From Distichodus sexfasciatus (lineage: Eukaryota; Chordata; Actinopteri; Characiformes; Distichodontidae), in contig JAVGVS010000163.1 of assembly GCA_032718565.1 (NCBI GenBank), forward strand, positions 345,501-409,500: 64,000 bases of DNA. The letters are read 5' to 3'. Each line of letters opens with the position of its first letter. Position 1 is the stretch's first letter. Shown here in pieces: positions 52,255 to 63,169 of this stretch. Under the pieces are notes generated by a model, which was given only the letters and a program-made list of their open reading frames with translations, was not told where the DNA came from and searched no databases. Made by a program: the position numbers and the translations under genes.

Positions 52255-55200
52255 CTAGGTGACGATGTCGTTAAAGGGCAGACGTGAACCTTCTTCCTCC
52301 GCCTCCTCCTCCTCCTCTTCCCCCTCCTCCTCCACCAGCGTGCTTCCCAAGCCCGGCCGGTCGGGACGGAAGAGGCAGCGGATGGTGGCCAGAGCCAGCC
52401 GCACCAGCAGCCTGAGCAGCAGGAAGGCGAAGGGGACGGAGATCTCCATCAGGTGGAAGATGGGGGCGCTGAAGCGGCTGAGCACGCAGGTGAGGAGGAA
52501 GGTGGCCAGCGCCACGCAGGGGTAGAGCGAAAGCTTGGCCAGCATGAAGGCGTGCTCCCGGCCGCCGTAGCGCACCTGCGGGCGCAGGGTGCAGCGCTCG
52601 GAGAACAGTGCCGTTACCCACATGGCCAGCTGGAAGAGGCCGGCGAAGAAGATGATGACGCAGCTGATCTGCACCGCCTCCAGCTCGTTGCGGGAGCCCG
52701 GCGGGAACTCGTGCGTCAGCTGGTAGGCCAGCGGCAGGCCGCCCACGAAGGCCAGCGAGAAGGTGTTGAAGAGGCCCATCAAGCGCGTGGCCCGGGTCAC
52801 GTGCAGGAACAGTGAGTGGTGCACGAACCACAGCAGGCCCACCGTGGCGAACGAGCCGAAATAGGCCAGGTACTCGGGGCCGTACTGCTGCAGTGCCGCC
52901 ACCAGGCTGCCGCCGAACTGCTTACTCACCACCGACGGGTCCGGCACGTTGTCCTCGCTGGAGGAGAGGTGAGGTGTGGCACATCAGACACACATTTTCA
53001 ACAGGTATTTTACTGATGTTATTATGTAGATAAATTAGGTGGAAAACGCTACATGGCTATTTAATATTGGATTTAACATTGGAACAAATTTCTAAATTTT
53101 GACAGATTTGCATATCGGTTCCAAATATCGGTTATCGGCCTCTAGCAATAATCAGTGTTGATATCAGCCCTGAAAAAAACAATATCAGTCAACCTCCAAT
53201 TTAGACCATTAAAGGGAGATACAGACCATATGTCTAAGATGAGCATAGTGGCCACAATGGCGTAAACGCCGTCACTGAAGGCCTCCACTCGCTCCTTACT
53301 CAGGGGCTCACTGGGGAGGTAGGTGTAGAACAGCATGGAGTCTGGAGTGTCCTCCTGCTGGTCTGGGGGAAGACGGGCAGCGACCAAATACTTATGAACG
53401 TTTATGTTAAAACAAAAAAATCGAGCATCAGTATTCATGTACAACGCTTACCACCAATGGCTTTATTCCTAATCCATTTCAAAGACTGAGTAATGTAGGG
53501 CATGAAGATGACGATGGCCAGCAGGACGTATGACTGTAAAACAAATACGTAGACGCCAGACAGCAGGCAATTAGTACTATTAATTACTAACGTAGTTTTC
53601 ATGTAGTTTAATGAAGGTGTCAGTGTATTATGTCGATCGCAAAGACATCATAACATTTGCCTTGAATTCAGTACAAGACTTTCAAAAGCGGCGGGATGAC
53701 GTTGTACTCTTAAACTCGGAGTTTCTCTCGGGGGTATTCAATCCCAGGTGACCCTAAAACCAGCGTTGAGCACCACCTTTAACCCCAAGTTGCTCCAGGG
53801 AGTCCCTGTAAAATTAGAATAAGAAGGGCCGGGTGATAACTCCAGGTGCTGTTCACTCTCCTCACCACTAGATGGCCTCATAACTACATAATTGGGAAGG
53901 GTCTTTTCTTTGAGACTTTAGGGATGTCCATTAGATTTAAGGACCAGGAGTACGTTGGATACTGAGCATTCTGTCTTTATTGACCCGTTTGCTCCTGTAA
54001 GTCGTTGGATCGTTTTTGGATATCGTTTTCTGTAAGGAATCTGTTTGGCGGAATCCTGTTTAACTCGGATATCGCTTCTAAAAAAAATACTACTCTGCAA
54101 ATGACTAATCTCATCGTCTTGAGTTGTTTGTCAAAAGTGCCACCATTGCGTCTCTGAGCCCCAAGACCCTTGTGAGTAGTAAATCATTAATTACTAACCA
54201 GTTGGAAAAAGAGGAACGAACAAACGCCGGCAAAGAAGCACATGATGGGGACCCTCATTATAACTTCGAGGATGTGGCGTCGGTAGTAGGCCTGGTTCTC
54301 CGACAGCTGGATGTGCTCGTTGAGAAGGAAAGGACGGCTGAACCCGTACAGGACAATAAGAGCCTGCAAATACACATCTACACGTCAGCAAATGAGGGAA
54401 TGGTAAATCTAGAAAGCGTTTAAAACTCTGAATCCAGCTCATGTACCTGAATAAGGCCAATCACAATGACGCAGGCACAGAAGAGCACGATGCCCAGGAT
54501 GTTACTTGGGAATGTTGCCATCAGAGTGAACTGCAAGAGATGGAAAAAAAAAACCATTGGGTTTTTTTGGGTTTGTAGAAAAAGAGTGTTGGCAAAAATC
54601 AAAATGGCAGACTGTTCCTCAAGAGTCTTACTCACTGTGTACGGAAGGAACGTTATCAGCATCATGCAAGCCTGAAATAGGGGCGAGAAAAGGAAGTAAG
54701 ACCTTGTGCGATATCTCCATCGAGACGATCGAAACTCCTGTACGCATTTCTGGTTCTCCTGTGCACGTGTCAAGTACTATTTCTGTGTGTACTCACAAGA
54801 TTAAGAAGTGCAAGAGTGTCGTCGATGCGTTCAATCACCTGAAACAACCTAACAATGGAGATGGCATGAATTAGGGTCATTACAGTAACAAAACTTTGTG
54901 TTAAATATGAACCAGCACATTTCCAATGATTCTTACCTTATATGGGCTGCCCACGCTACTGTAACTATCAGAAATGTCATCAAGTATACCGAGATCTTTG
55001 TGGTGAGGAGCATCTGTATGCTCTCCTTCAGTTCCTGGATGTAAAACAAGACATTAACACCCTTTTTTACATTTAGACGTCTTTGCTCCAACATCTGAAC
55101 TTTGCCAAGACTTTATATTCTGCTGATTAGCCTAATTTGGTTTTATATGTGCCAACAAAGCAGAACGAGGGGGAAGTGTCAGTGTTTGCAAGTCAATGGT

Positions 55201-56492
55201 TATTCTGAAGAGAAGTAGTGACTCAGTTGTTCAAGTATTTAAACACTGGCTTAAGTATCCTCTCTTCTGTATGTTGAAATATAGTCTTGTGTCTCCTGAA
55301 TCGTGAAGCAGAAGTTCTGTATCGAGTCTCCTGCGTGGAGTACTGTCTCTTGTTCATGATGAAAAATAGTATTGTGCCTACTGTATAGTTAAACGCAGTA
55401 TTGTACCTCATATACAGTGAAAAATTCAGAATGAACTTTTGTAGAGCGAAACATGACATTTTGCCTTCTGTATTGTGATATACATGATGAGAATAGTTCT
55501 GTGTCTCCTGCATCATGATAAATATAGGTATTGTGGCTTCTTTGTATCGTCTTTCTCATGACATTTATTGTAATGTCTTCTGTATCCTGCATCGTTTTGT
55601 GTCATCCTTATTGTGACACGCATGGTTTCTTATGCTCGGCATACTGCTGTGTATTCTGATGCGCATCATATGTTGAGGATAATGGCAAGAGTCAACACTA
55701 GAACTCGGCTTTAGGTTTTTTCGTGCCGTTTGTAGAAATAAACACAGAACACGTAGACGCCCATGCGTGGGATGGAATGGAATTCTAAGAAGAATGCAAT
55801 ATAGACGCTGTTCTTACCTCATTGTCCTGAAATTTTGTGTGGGCCACAGGTAAAATCTGCGGATAAGACAAGACATTACACATTTATAACACGAGCAGAT
55901 TGCTTATGGTGAGGATGTTGGATGAGGTTGATGAGGATGGTGATGGTAGTGAGGATGATGAGGATGTTGGATGAGGTTGGTGATGGTAGTGAGGATGATG
56001 AGGATGTTGGATGAGGTGGATGAGGATGGTGATGGTAGTGAGGATGTTGGATGCGGTTGATGAGGATGGTGATGGTAGTGACGATGATGAGGATGTTGGA
56101 TGAGGTGGATGAGGATGGTGATGGTAGTGAGGATTTTGAGGATGTTGGATGAGGTGGATGAGGATGGTGATGGTAGTGAGGATGATGAGGATGTTGGATG
56201 AGGATGGTGATGGTAGTGAGGATGATGAGGATGTTGGATGAGGTTGATGAGGATGGTGCTGATGATGATGTGTGGCATTCATTCTCACCATGACCGTGGC
56301 GATGATGGAGATGAGCGCGTCACTATACGCTAGCAGGCGGTGTGACGGCTGCGTGCTGCTGCTGCTGCCGCTACGGTCGCGTGCTCCCCGCTCCGCCCGC
56401 GTCACGCGCACCGGGAAGGTGCGCGCCTTCATCTTCTCCATCTCCTCATCGTCGTGGTGCTCGATGATCTCGTTCTCGTCGTTTTCGGCCAT
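52255..56492 (-). CDS. tmem175: TMEM175 lysosomal K+/H+ channel, complete, 10 exons
   Basis: TMEM175 conducts K+ and protons across the endolysosomal membrane and helps set lumenal pH. Exons on the - strand: 56492-56289, 55856-55818, 55034-54937, 54848-54797, 54671-54636, 54530-54447, 54363-54199, 53533-53452, 53362-53227 and 52957-52255. They total 1,599 bases: 532 codons plus TAG (human 504 aa). All junctions are GT/AG with matching phase. The two six-helix repeats are visible, each opening with the FSD-type selectivity motif: AYSDALISIIATVM in exon 1 and AFSDGVYAIVATMLIL in exon 9. Other family stretches are ITFLPYT, YFGSFATVGLLWFVHHSLFL and LSLAFVGGLPLAYQ. Two oddities: the first motif has Tyr in place of Phe, and the C-terminus ends in a Glu-rich tail before GSRLPFNDIVT. 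The ATG at 56490-56492 follows an in-frame GTG and gives the acidic start MAENDENEIIEHH. Confidence 0.96.
53060..53205 (-). repeat. GGTCGACCGAT-type MITE fragment in TMEM175 intron 9
   Basis: The phrases TATCGGTTATCGGCC and CAATATCAGTCAACCTCC match the family at 45879 with many changes. It lies just 3' of exon 9 (53227) in the sense of the gene. Confidence 0.55.
53715..53885 (-). repeat. Decayed SINE in a TMEM175 intron
   Basis: The segment contains CAATCCCAGGTGACCC, CCCCAAGTTGCTCC and CTCACCACTAGATGGCC, resembling the reversed tRNA-derived SINE bodies elsewhere in the window. It is diverged and lies between exons 7 and 8. Confidence 0.45.
55905..56275. repeat. Minisatellite next to TMEM175 exon 1
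   Basis: About 370 bases of GATGAGGATGTTGGATGAGG and GATGAGGATGGTGATGGTAG units in varied order, period about 36-45 bases, made of 3-base GAT/GGT-like words. It begins in intron 1 only about 13 bases past the exon 1 donor. On the - strand it opens long His/Ser/Pro-rich frames that are not genes. Confidence 0.92.
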
Positions 56493-56620
56493 CACGGCGG
56501 CCGCGCGCGCACCACCGACCGCTTGTTGTCAAACACGGTCGAGCCGCGCCCGGCGCATGCGCAGCGTCACCTCCCCACCAGTCGCGTCTTGCGCAAAACT
56601 TATTCCTAGTGACCTGTGAA
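56290..56620 (-). promoter_or_regulatory. GC-rich TMEM175 promoter/5' region
   Basis: GC and CpG density is high over exon 1 and about 120 bases upstream of the ATG, then drops. No TATA box was seen at a suitable distance. The assignment is from composition and position only. Confidence 0.45.
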
Positions 56621-59600
56621 CTAAAAAGCGTCCAACCAAATGAACGCGAGACTGGGTGTAGAAGTCTGCTGAGAGTAGAGTAGAGTGTAGGAATAAAATA
56701 AAATCACTGCATAACGGAAGTGACGTGATGTTATTGCACGTGACTTCTTCACGTGATGGTTTTTTTCCCCCCGCCGGTGTATTTTCCCGCAAGAACACTA
56801 GGGGGCGCTATGAGAACGTAGAGCCATAAAACCGAGTCAAAACCCCAGTAATTAAAACTTTGGTGTTTTAACAAACGTAAAATACATAAAAAATACTCCT
56901 TCCGTAGATGTGTGTGAAAACTGAAACTGTACCCGATTTTCCCCGTCCTGTTCCAAAGAGAAAAGAAGGGAAATACAGTGGAAGAAAAGAAAAATTGAAA
57001 TGAATAAAACATATATTCAACCAAGGATTATAGAACTCACAGTTCTTCTTGTAGTGATAGAACACTAATATTTCTGTGGTCAACTTTTAAGGTCAATGCA
57101 TTTATCCAGTATTGCAAAAATGTAAGTTTAAAGGTAAATCTCGCCGTACTTTATTAGTTGTTGCTGTGAAACAATATCTTCATCGGGTATTTGTGCTGAG
57201 AAATTACTGGCATGTTGCCCAAATAGATTGTCATATTGTCAAAATTGCTATGCCTTTGTTTTTGCCTGAGATTGTTTATCCTTCCTTCTATACATTTATT
57301 TACAAGAATTTGGGGACCCAGCTGTGAGCAGCACCTTGTTAGACCCCGTTTAGGAGCTTGCTTGAGGCTAGAATGGCTAAACACAGACACATGACCTTGG
57401 GCTACTGAGTCTGATTTACACTCCACCCCAGGGTTTTGAGGGGACGTTCCACCCAAAGTACACCTTCTTCAAATGAAAGACAACGAAGACCCATTATCAT
57501 TTTTGGGTGGAGTGTCCATTTATGGGGGTGGATAAAGGATTTCAGTCAAACCCCCATTTTCACCTTCGACTGTGAATGCTTGGGGATGCACAGTGTTACC
57601 ATATAGCTATTAACTGGTAATTACCAGAAAATGTATCTTAATCAACAAATATTTTGGAGGGCAGTGTTTTGACAAACAATATTAGCTGCGTTAATGTGGG
57701 GTATAATTACAAATAACAAGAATTCAGCATTACAGTAAATTTCAGCATCTTCGCCCGTGTTAACTGAGGCGAGCCGTGCTTCTCTTCATAGCCCACCGCT
57801 AAGCATATTGATGCCCCACAACATTAACGAGCAGCAGGGCTTCCATTTCATGGTGCATAACCTCTATAATTTATAATACCACTTGGGTGGATGGTAGATG
57901 TTAAATCTGCTCCGTGCCTGTACACGGGACTGCAGAGGGCTGGTGGTGTTCGGGGATGACGAAAATAGGCAGCAGGAAAATATTTCTGAAATTTAGGACG
58001 TGAGAACAGCTAAGACGAGAGGTGAATATCCCTCAACTGCATCACCGCTAAACCGCTTTAGGGAAGAATGGTGCATGAACATGTTTGTAAAGCACTAGCT
58101 GCACAGGTCCTGCAGGTTATCCTACACTCTTGGGCCAAATCCTCTGTTGACTGGTTATTTTTTGGCTTTGTTTAGCACTTTCACATGGTCAGCGGTGTTG
58201 AAATCGCGACTGAAACACTTTTGTACCTTGTTAGACTTACCTTATACAACATTTGCAGTGATTGAATTTGGTAACTATACGTCTGGGTTTGTTCATTAAG
58301 TTACAAAGTGAAAGCCCCATCGGTGAACGTTGTCTTGTTGTGAACGTAACCACGATCAATGCTGTTGATCTTTAATCATATTGACATTTGGATGACATAT
58401 AAGATGACAAGTGTCAGCATGTTGCGGGCTGAGAAACTAGACTTGAAAGCAAAGTCCTCATGTGACTCCTCAGACTTTGCTGACCTTCAGTTGCTTATTG
58501 CTGACGGCACACTTCGCACAATCCCTGGCTTATTATTGATGACCGTGTTTGCCGCCGCCGTGTGCAAAATGATTCACGGTGGAGGCTGGAGGAAGTGGGA
58601 ATGTGTGTCGTATCAACACGGATCACAGCTAGGCTTCTGGGTCTGTGCAAAGTAACAAAATGATGCATGATGATTACAAAAGGATTGAACTTCAGATATT
58701 GCTGTGGGTTTGATGTTGCGAATGAGTCTTTGCAGGGCTTTGATCTTCTTTGTTGAAGTCATTCCGTGTTGCTTTGGATGTGTTTTGGGTCATAATGTTG
58801 GAATTTGCGTTTCGTCATCCCAGAGGAAGCTGCTGATAAAACATCTTGATATTTGGAGCTGTCAATACCTTCTTTCTTGACTGCAGTCAATGTTTGTGAT
58901 GCTTCAGCTGATGGACAGAGTTCTTTGATGGGTTAAAACCTATTTGTTTGAGATGATTTAACTTGAAAATCTTTTGACAGACCTCAATTTTGATAGTTTC
59001 GTTGGTCGAGTTTATTGAAATTCTGAAACTCTACTTCTGCTGATTTTCCCCATCACTGCTAATGCAACGCGGCGGCACATGTCCTCGCTATATCTTCCTC
59101 GAAATCGTGCCTCTTTAATATATCATCTCTGATGCCCTCCGTCCCGCTGACTGAGCAGAAGTAGGTCAGTGGCACGTTGCCATTTTCCCCTCCTCTTAAT
59201 CTGTCATTTGCAGAGTGGCTCTTAATTGCTCTTTAATCTTTGCATGGCGGCAGCTTCAGTCGAGGGAGACGCGAGGTCAAGTCGGGGCGTCAAGGAGCTT
59301 TCTGGATGCTTTCTGCGTCCGAGTCGACGGCAGAGACGGATTAAATGCAGCGTCGGGGGGGGTGTGGGCTGAGATCGGGCAAAATACCTCAAGAGTGGAG
59401 GACAAGAAGCAGGGTTATATAGTGGGTGTTGTCAAGTTTTCTCATAGTTTCTGAAGGCATCATTTTGATCTTTGTGTAGCTTCATAGCTTTGTATATTTG
59501 ATTCTTTTATAAGTCCCTCCAGGATTTCACAGGCCTTTTTTGAGATTGTTGCAGCTTAAAATGCCTGAATTTGCGGGAGCTTTTCTAAAAAAAATTGCAT

Positions 59601-60084
59601 AGAAAGTTGCAATAAAGTTGCAGGAGCAAGTCAAGGATTTTCCCATTTTTTATTATTAGTTAACAATTCATGAAAATGAAGAGAACAAACCCGCTATGCA
59701 CCCTGAAGTGTGTTGGCTTGCGCCCATAGTCCTGGGATAAGTATTGTTATATTGATTTCTATATCAATTTACTATCTGCTGATATCACAAAGTCGATACG
59801 ATTTCGATTCGTTTCCGGATCCTGATTATATTAGTCATAAGCTGATTTATTCATTCATATCAAATTACAAAAAGTGACTAAAACGTCATCTGACATTTTT
59901 ATTCCTGAGCTCATCCAGACATTAAAATGAAAAACCAATCTTCTCTTTTAATCAAAATACAAAGTGACGTTACAAGATTCGGTTGTTGATCATTTCATTA
60001 TGTCGGAGTAGATTGTTGAATCGTGGCATCCCTACTTTTGATGGTATGAAATCATGGACAAATATTTATTTATATTTATGCCAT

Positions 60085-60240
60085 TTAGGCAGAAGCTCTT
60101 ATCCTGAGTGACTTACCTAAGGGCAGGAACACTTTCCCTAAAGCAGCTTGGGGTTAAAGGTCTTGCTCAAGGATGGCTCTCCTGGGATTCAAACCCTAAA
60201 TCTCATGGTTACCAACCCAAGCTTTCAGTCACCCAAACGC
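60085..60240 (-). repeat. SINE fragment, reversed
   Basis: Starts near GGCAGAAGCTCTTATCC, the reverse of the GGATAAGAGC-type SINE/L2 tail, and includes GGGATTCAAACCCTAAATCT, a reversed B-box-like motif. Diverged. Confidence 0.55.
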
Positions 60241-61204
60241 TCTGAAAGCTGTATGAATAGAAACTGTTCTCAGACATCTAGGAAATAATGATCTTTCTTG
60301 AAAGAAATGTGACTTAGTTCCTGAAATTGTTGATGATCTGGAATTGAGAATTGGGTCTTTTCTGTGTGTATTTGTGTGTGTGTGTGTGTGTGTGTTAGGG
60401 GTTTGTACTATCAGTGATGCAATTTTCAATTTGTCATCTTTCTTGTGTTGAAACGCGACCAGGAAAGTCCCTTTCCCTCTCTAGCGTGCCCTGCCTTGGA
60501 GCCATTTAAGGCTGTCTGTCTGTGCGCTTTCCCATGGCCCTCTGAGAACGTGCTGCCGCAGTGATTTCATGATTGATGGGCTCTCTGTTGGAGAGTGATT
60601 GGCGTGATACCGCCGTTCTGTCTTTCGCCTCGGGACAACGGTGACGCTCAGTCTATCTGGGCCAGATTTCTACAGTCGTACGGCCAGTGTTTGTCTTATT
60701 TCATTTTTATTCTCAAAACTCTGAGATGACGTTAAGTTCTTTTCAGACATGACAAACCCCCCTCCAGTCCACCTCAGAACACGGTGTAGCATATTTCAAA
60801 GCTAATCAGCTAACGCGGTGTGTCCGGGATGCGGCGACTCCGTGACGGTTTAACCGAACTGGTGTGTAATCACTCCCGTGAGGAGCAGACGGCTCCGGTC
60901 TCCAGAGGCTCGGCTCGGCTCGGATCGCCCTAGTTCCAAATAACAGCCGTGTAATCACCTCAAATGTGCGCGGGCCGGCCGAGCTTTCTCTGTTTCGTCA
61001 GCTGTTTCAAACCGTCACGGCCAAGACATTTCAGATTGGTCTTAAAACGAATCCAGCGACGGAGAAAGATGCTGGGATTATCAGGCTGGCATACTTGAAA
61101 TTTGAAACTTTTTATGGAGAAAGGCCTTAGCTGTTGGATTCTAAATCTGTATCAAGATTTAAGGTACGAAATAGTGGAGCAACCTGGGCCTAAACGGGTT
61201 TGTA

Positions 61205-61620
61205 AGTTCTCAGACCAGTAAAGGTACCACTGAGGAACTCATGACAAAGGCTCCGTCCCTGGGCACTGGACATCAGCTGTCCACTCCTCCTTCATGGATG
61301 GGTTAAAAGCAGAGGTCACATTTGGGGCAGTTGGTAGGGTAACAGTTGGGCTCGTGATCGGATGGTCACTGGTTTGAATCCTGAACCGCTAAAGGTAAAA
61401 CTGAGGTACTCATGAGCCCTTGTTTATCCCTGGACGGTGCAGATCAGCTGTCCACTCTTCTTTCATGGATGGGTCAAAAACAGTGGTTACAGGAAGCACT
61501 GAGGTACCATCCATCCGTCCCTAAGCACTGCTCTGTCAGCTACCCACTGCTCCTTCATGGATGGGTCAAAAGCAGGTTGTGGTGCACTGTGTGCTGTGTT
61601 CACAATGACAAATAATCACT
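61205..61620 (+). repeat. SINE with repeated tail units
   Basis: Units with ACCAGTAAAGGTACCACTGA, AACTCATGACAAAGGC, GTCCCTGGGCACTGGAC and CTTCATGGATGGGT occur three times. A tRNA-like head is visible at about 61325-61385 (GGCAGTTGGTAGGGTAAC, then GGTTTGAATCC). Same family as the tandem array at 28320-28830. Confidence 0.65.
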
Positions 61621-61789
61621 CACTTATTTAAACTAAAGTGAAATAAGGTCAGCTGTTGATATCTCGAAGGTAACTGCTGAGTCACAGCTCTTGCATGCAA
61701 CTGAAAATGACGACATTCTAAGCATTGCTCAAAACGGGATGATGTCATCTGGTGTTTACTGATAGAATTGTCTTAAAAGCACTTACATT

Positions 61790-61985
61790 TATGGCTCTTA
61801 CCAAAGCAGCTTCCATCTCCTAATTGCAGGGACGGCCTCCAAGGAGCAATTTGGGGTTAAGGGTCTTACTCAGGGTCTCAGTGTTGGTAGTTCTGGCAGC
61901 AGGTAGAGTTGGACGTGAACCTATGACCTCTTGGTCTACAGACAAGTATCCTATCTCTAGGCCACCACCAGCTGTTGGTGCTTGT
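61790..61985 (-). repeat. tRNA-derived SINE, reversed
   Basis: It contains TAGAGTTGGACGTGAACCTA (reversed B-box position) and TATCCTATCTCTAGGCCACC, matching the reversed SINE at 52010-52165. Diverged. Confidence 0.6.
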
Positions 61986-63169
61986 TTGGACAAGTCTGTT
62001 CGCTCTACCAGTTCCTGACGTGCTTACATCAGACGAACTCTTATGAAGTCATCAGGGATTAGTCAGTTTGAAGGAACTTAAGTGGGTGATGTCTTTCTTT
62101 GTCTCAGACTTACAAAGTGAATTCATGTCGTTTAGAAGCGGCAGCCATGACAGAGCGTGTCTGAATCTGTTCATGACAGTGTCCCAAAACCAGATGGGAG
62201 TCCCTGCAAATGAAATTACAGCTTGATTCTGATTAGCTATGATTCTTGCTGAAAGCATCTTTCAGGTCTACACGGTGGTGAGCGTTAGTGCTGAGTGTTT
62301 TTCTTGTTCATGATGTCCATGAGGTCTCCTGCTTGCATGCCTGTGACGTTCTTCATTAATATGGAGAAGGTAGCGCTGCACACGACGAGGACCCCCAGTC
62401 ACTAAATTATTGAAGTCAAATGAGATGCAGTGCAGATGTGAGCTGCGGACACGTGCATGTTTATTTTAGTGGGAGGTTTGGAGTGCACTTTTTTGGCTAC
62501 ATTAATATTAATGAAACTTTTCCCTGTTTCTGGTACACCTCTCTCCCCCCTCACACACAGCTTAAAAAAGTGTCTGTTGCTAGGTCGCTAACTCCCACTA
62601 CTTCCACTGAAGCAACTATGGAAACAACATAGCATGTTGTGGCAGACAAGGGTATTCACCAAGATTCAAAGAAGACCCGTCAGAGAGCTTTTCTTCAGGC
62701 CAGTTGGAGAGCACTCAGTGTGGGTCTGTATAGAGCGGTGTCTGTGTCCAGATCCGGACCACAGTCCGTCTGTTGTTGAGCTCCAGACTGTCGAGGCGAG
62801 ACCGAGCTGGAAGGCAAGGCGACTGTCAGAGTGAGTTAGGGCTCATTTGCTAATAGCCCGGCCCTCGCTCTGTTGGCCGCTGGGAGGATAAATCAGAGCA
62901 CCGCTGCAGTGCAGCCTCGTTTCTCAGGGCCTCGCCGCATCCACCGCTGTTTTACGACCCTGATTGAGCACTGCTATGCCAAGCGCCATGTCTTCCTCTA
63001 AAATCTTTCTGTGCAGAAGAGGAGAATGAACCGGTATCTGGCCCACCAGGCTCAAGGGGCTAGACGCTCCACCGCACGGATGAGCATCTCTGTGTATAAC
63101 TAAAATGTGTAACAAGTTATTGTCTATTGTCTAGCTCAAATAAAAAATAGGAAAAAAACTGAAAATACG

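Larger units (their letters stand above)
56621..63120. other. Region upstream of TMEM175 without a recognised gene
   Basis: No exon with homology, splice support and phase was found. Contents noted are a MITE-like fragment at about 59730-60035 ending GAATCGTGGCATCCCTA, SINE pieces at 60085-60240 and 61790-61985, a (GT)n run at about 60366-60394, and SINE-tail units at 61205-61620. Stretches such as 56900-59700 look like ordinary AT-rich intergenic DNA or a large intron of a gene beyond the right edge. Confidence 0.5.

Noticed and set aside
55884..56278. Reverse-strand His/Ser/Pro-rich frames beyond TMEM175 exon 1
   Set aside because: They are readthrough of the GATGAGGATG minisatellite in intron 1. 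The donor at 56288 and the downstream exons give a complete TMEM175 instead.
58359..59454. Frames of 98 and 79 codons upstream of TMEM175
   Set aside because: No homology recognised, no splice support and no codon bias; lengths are within chance.
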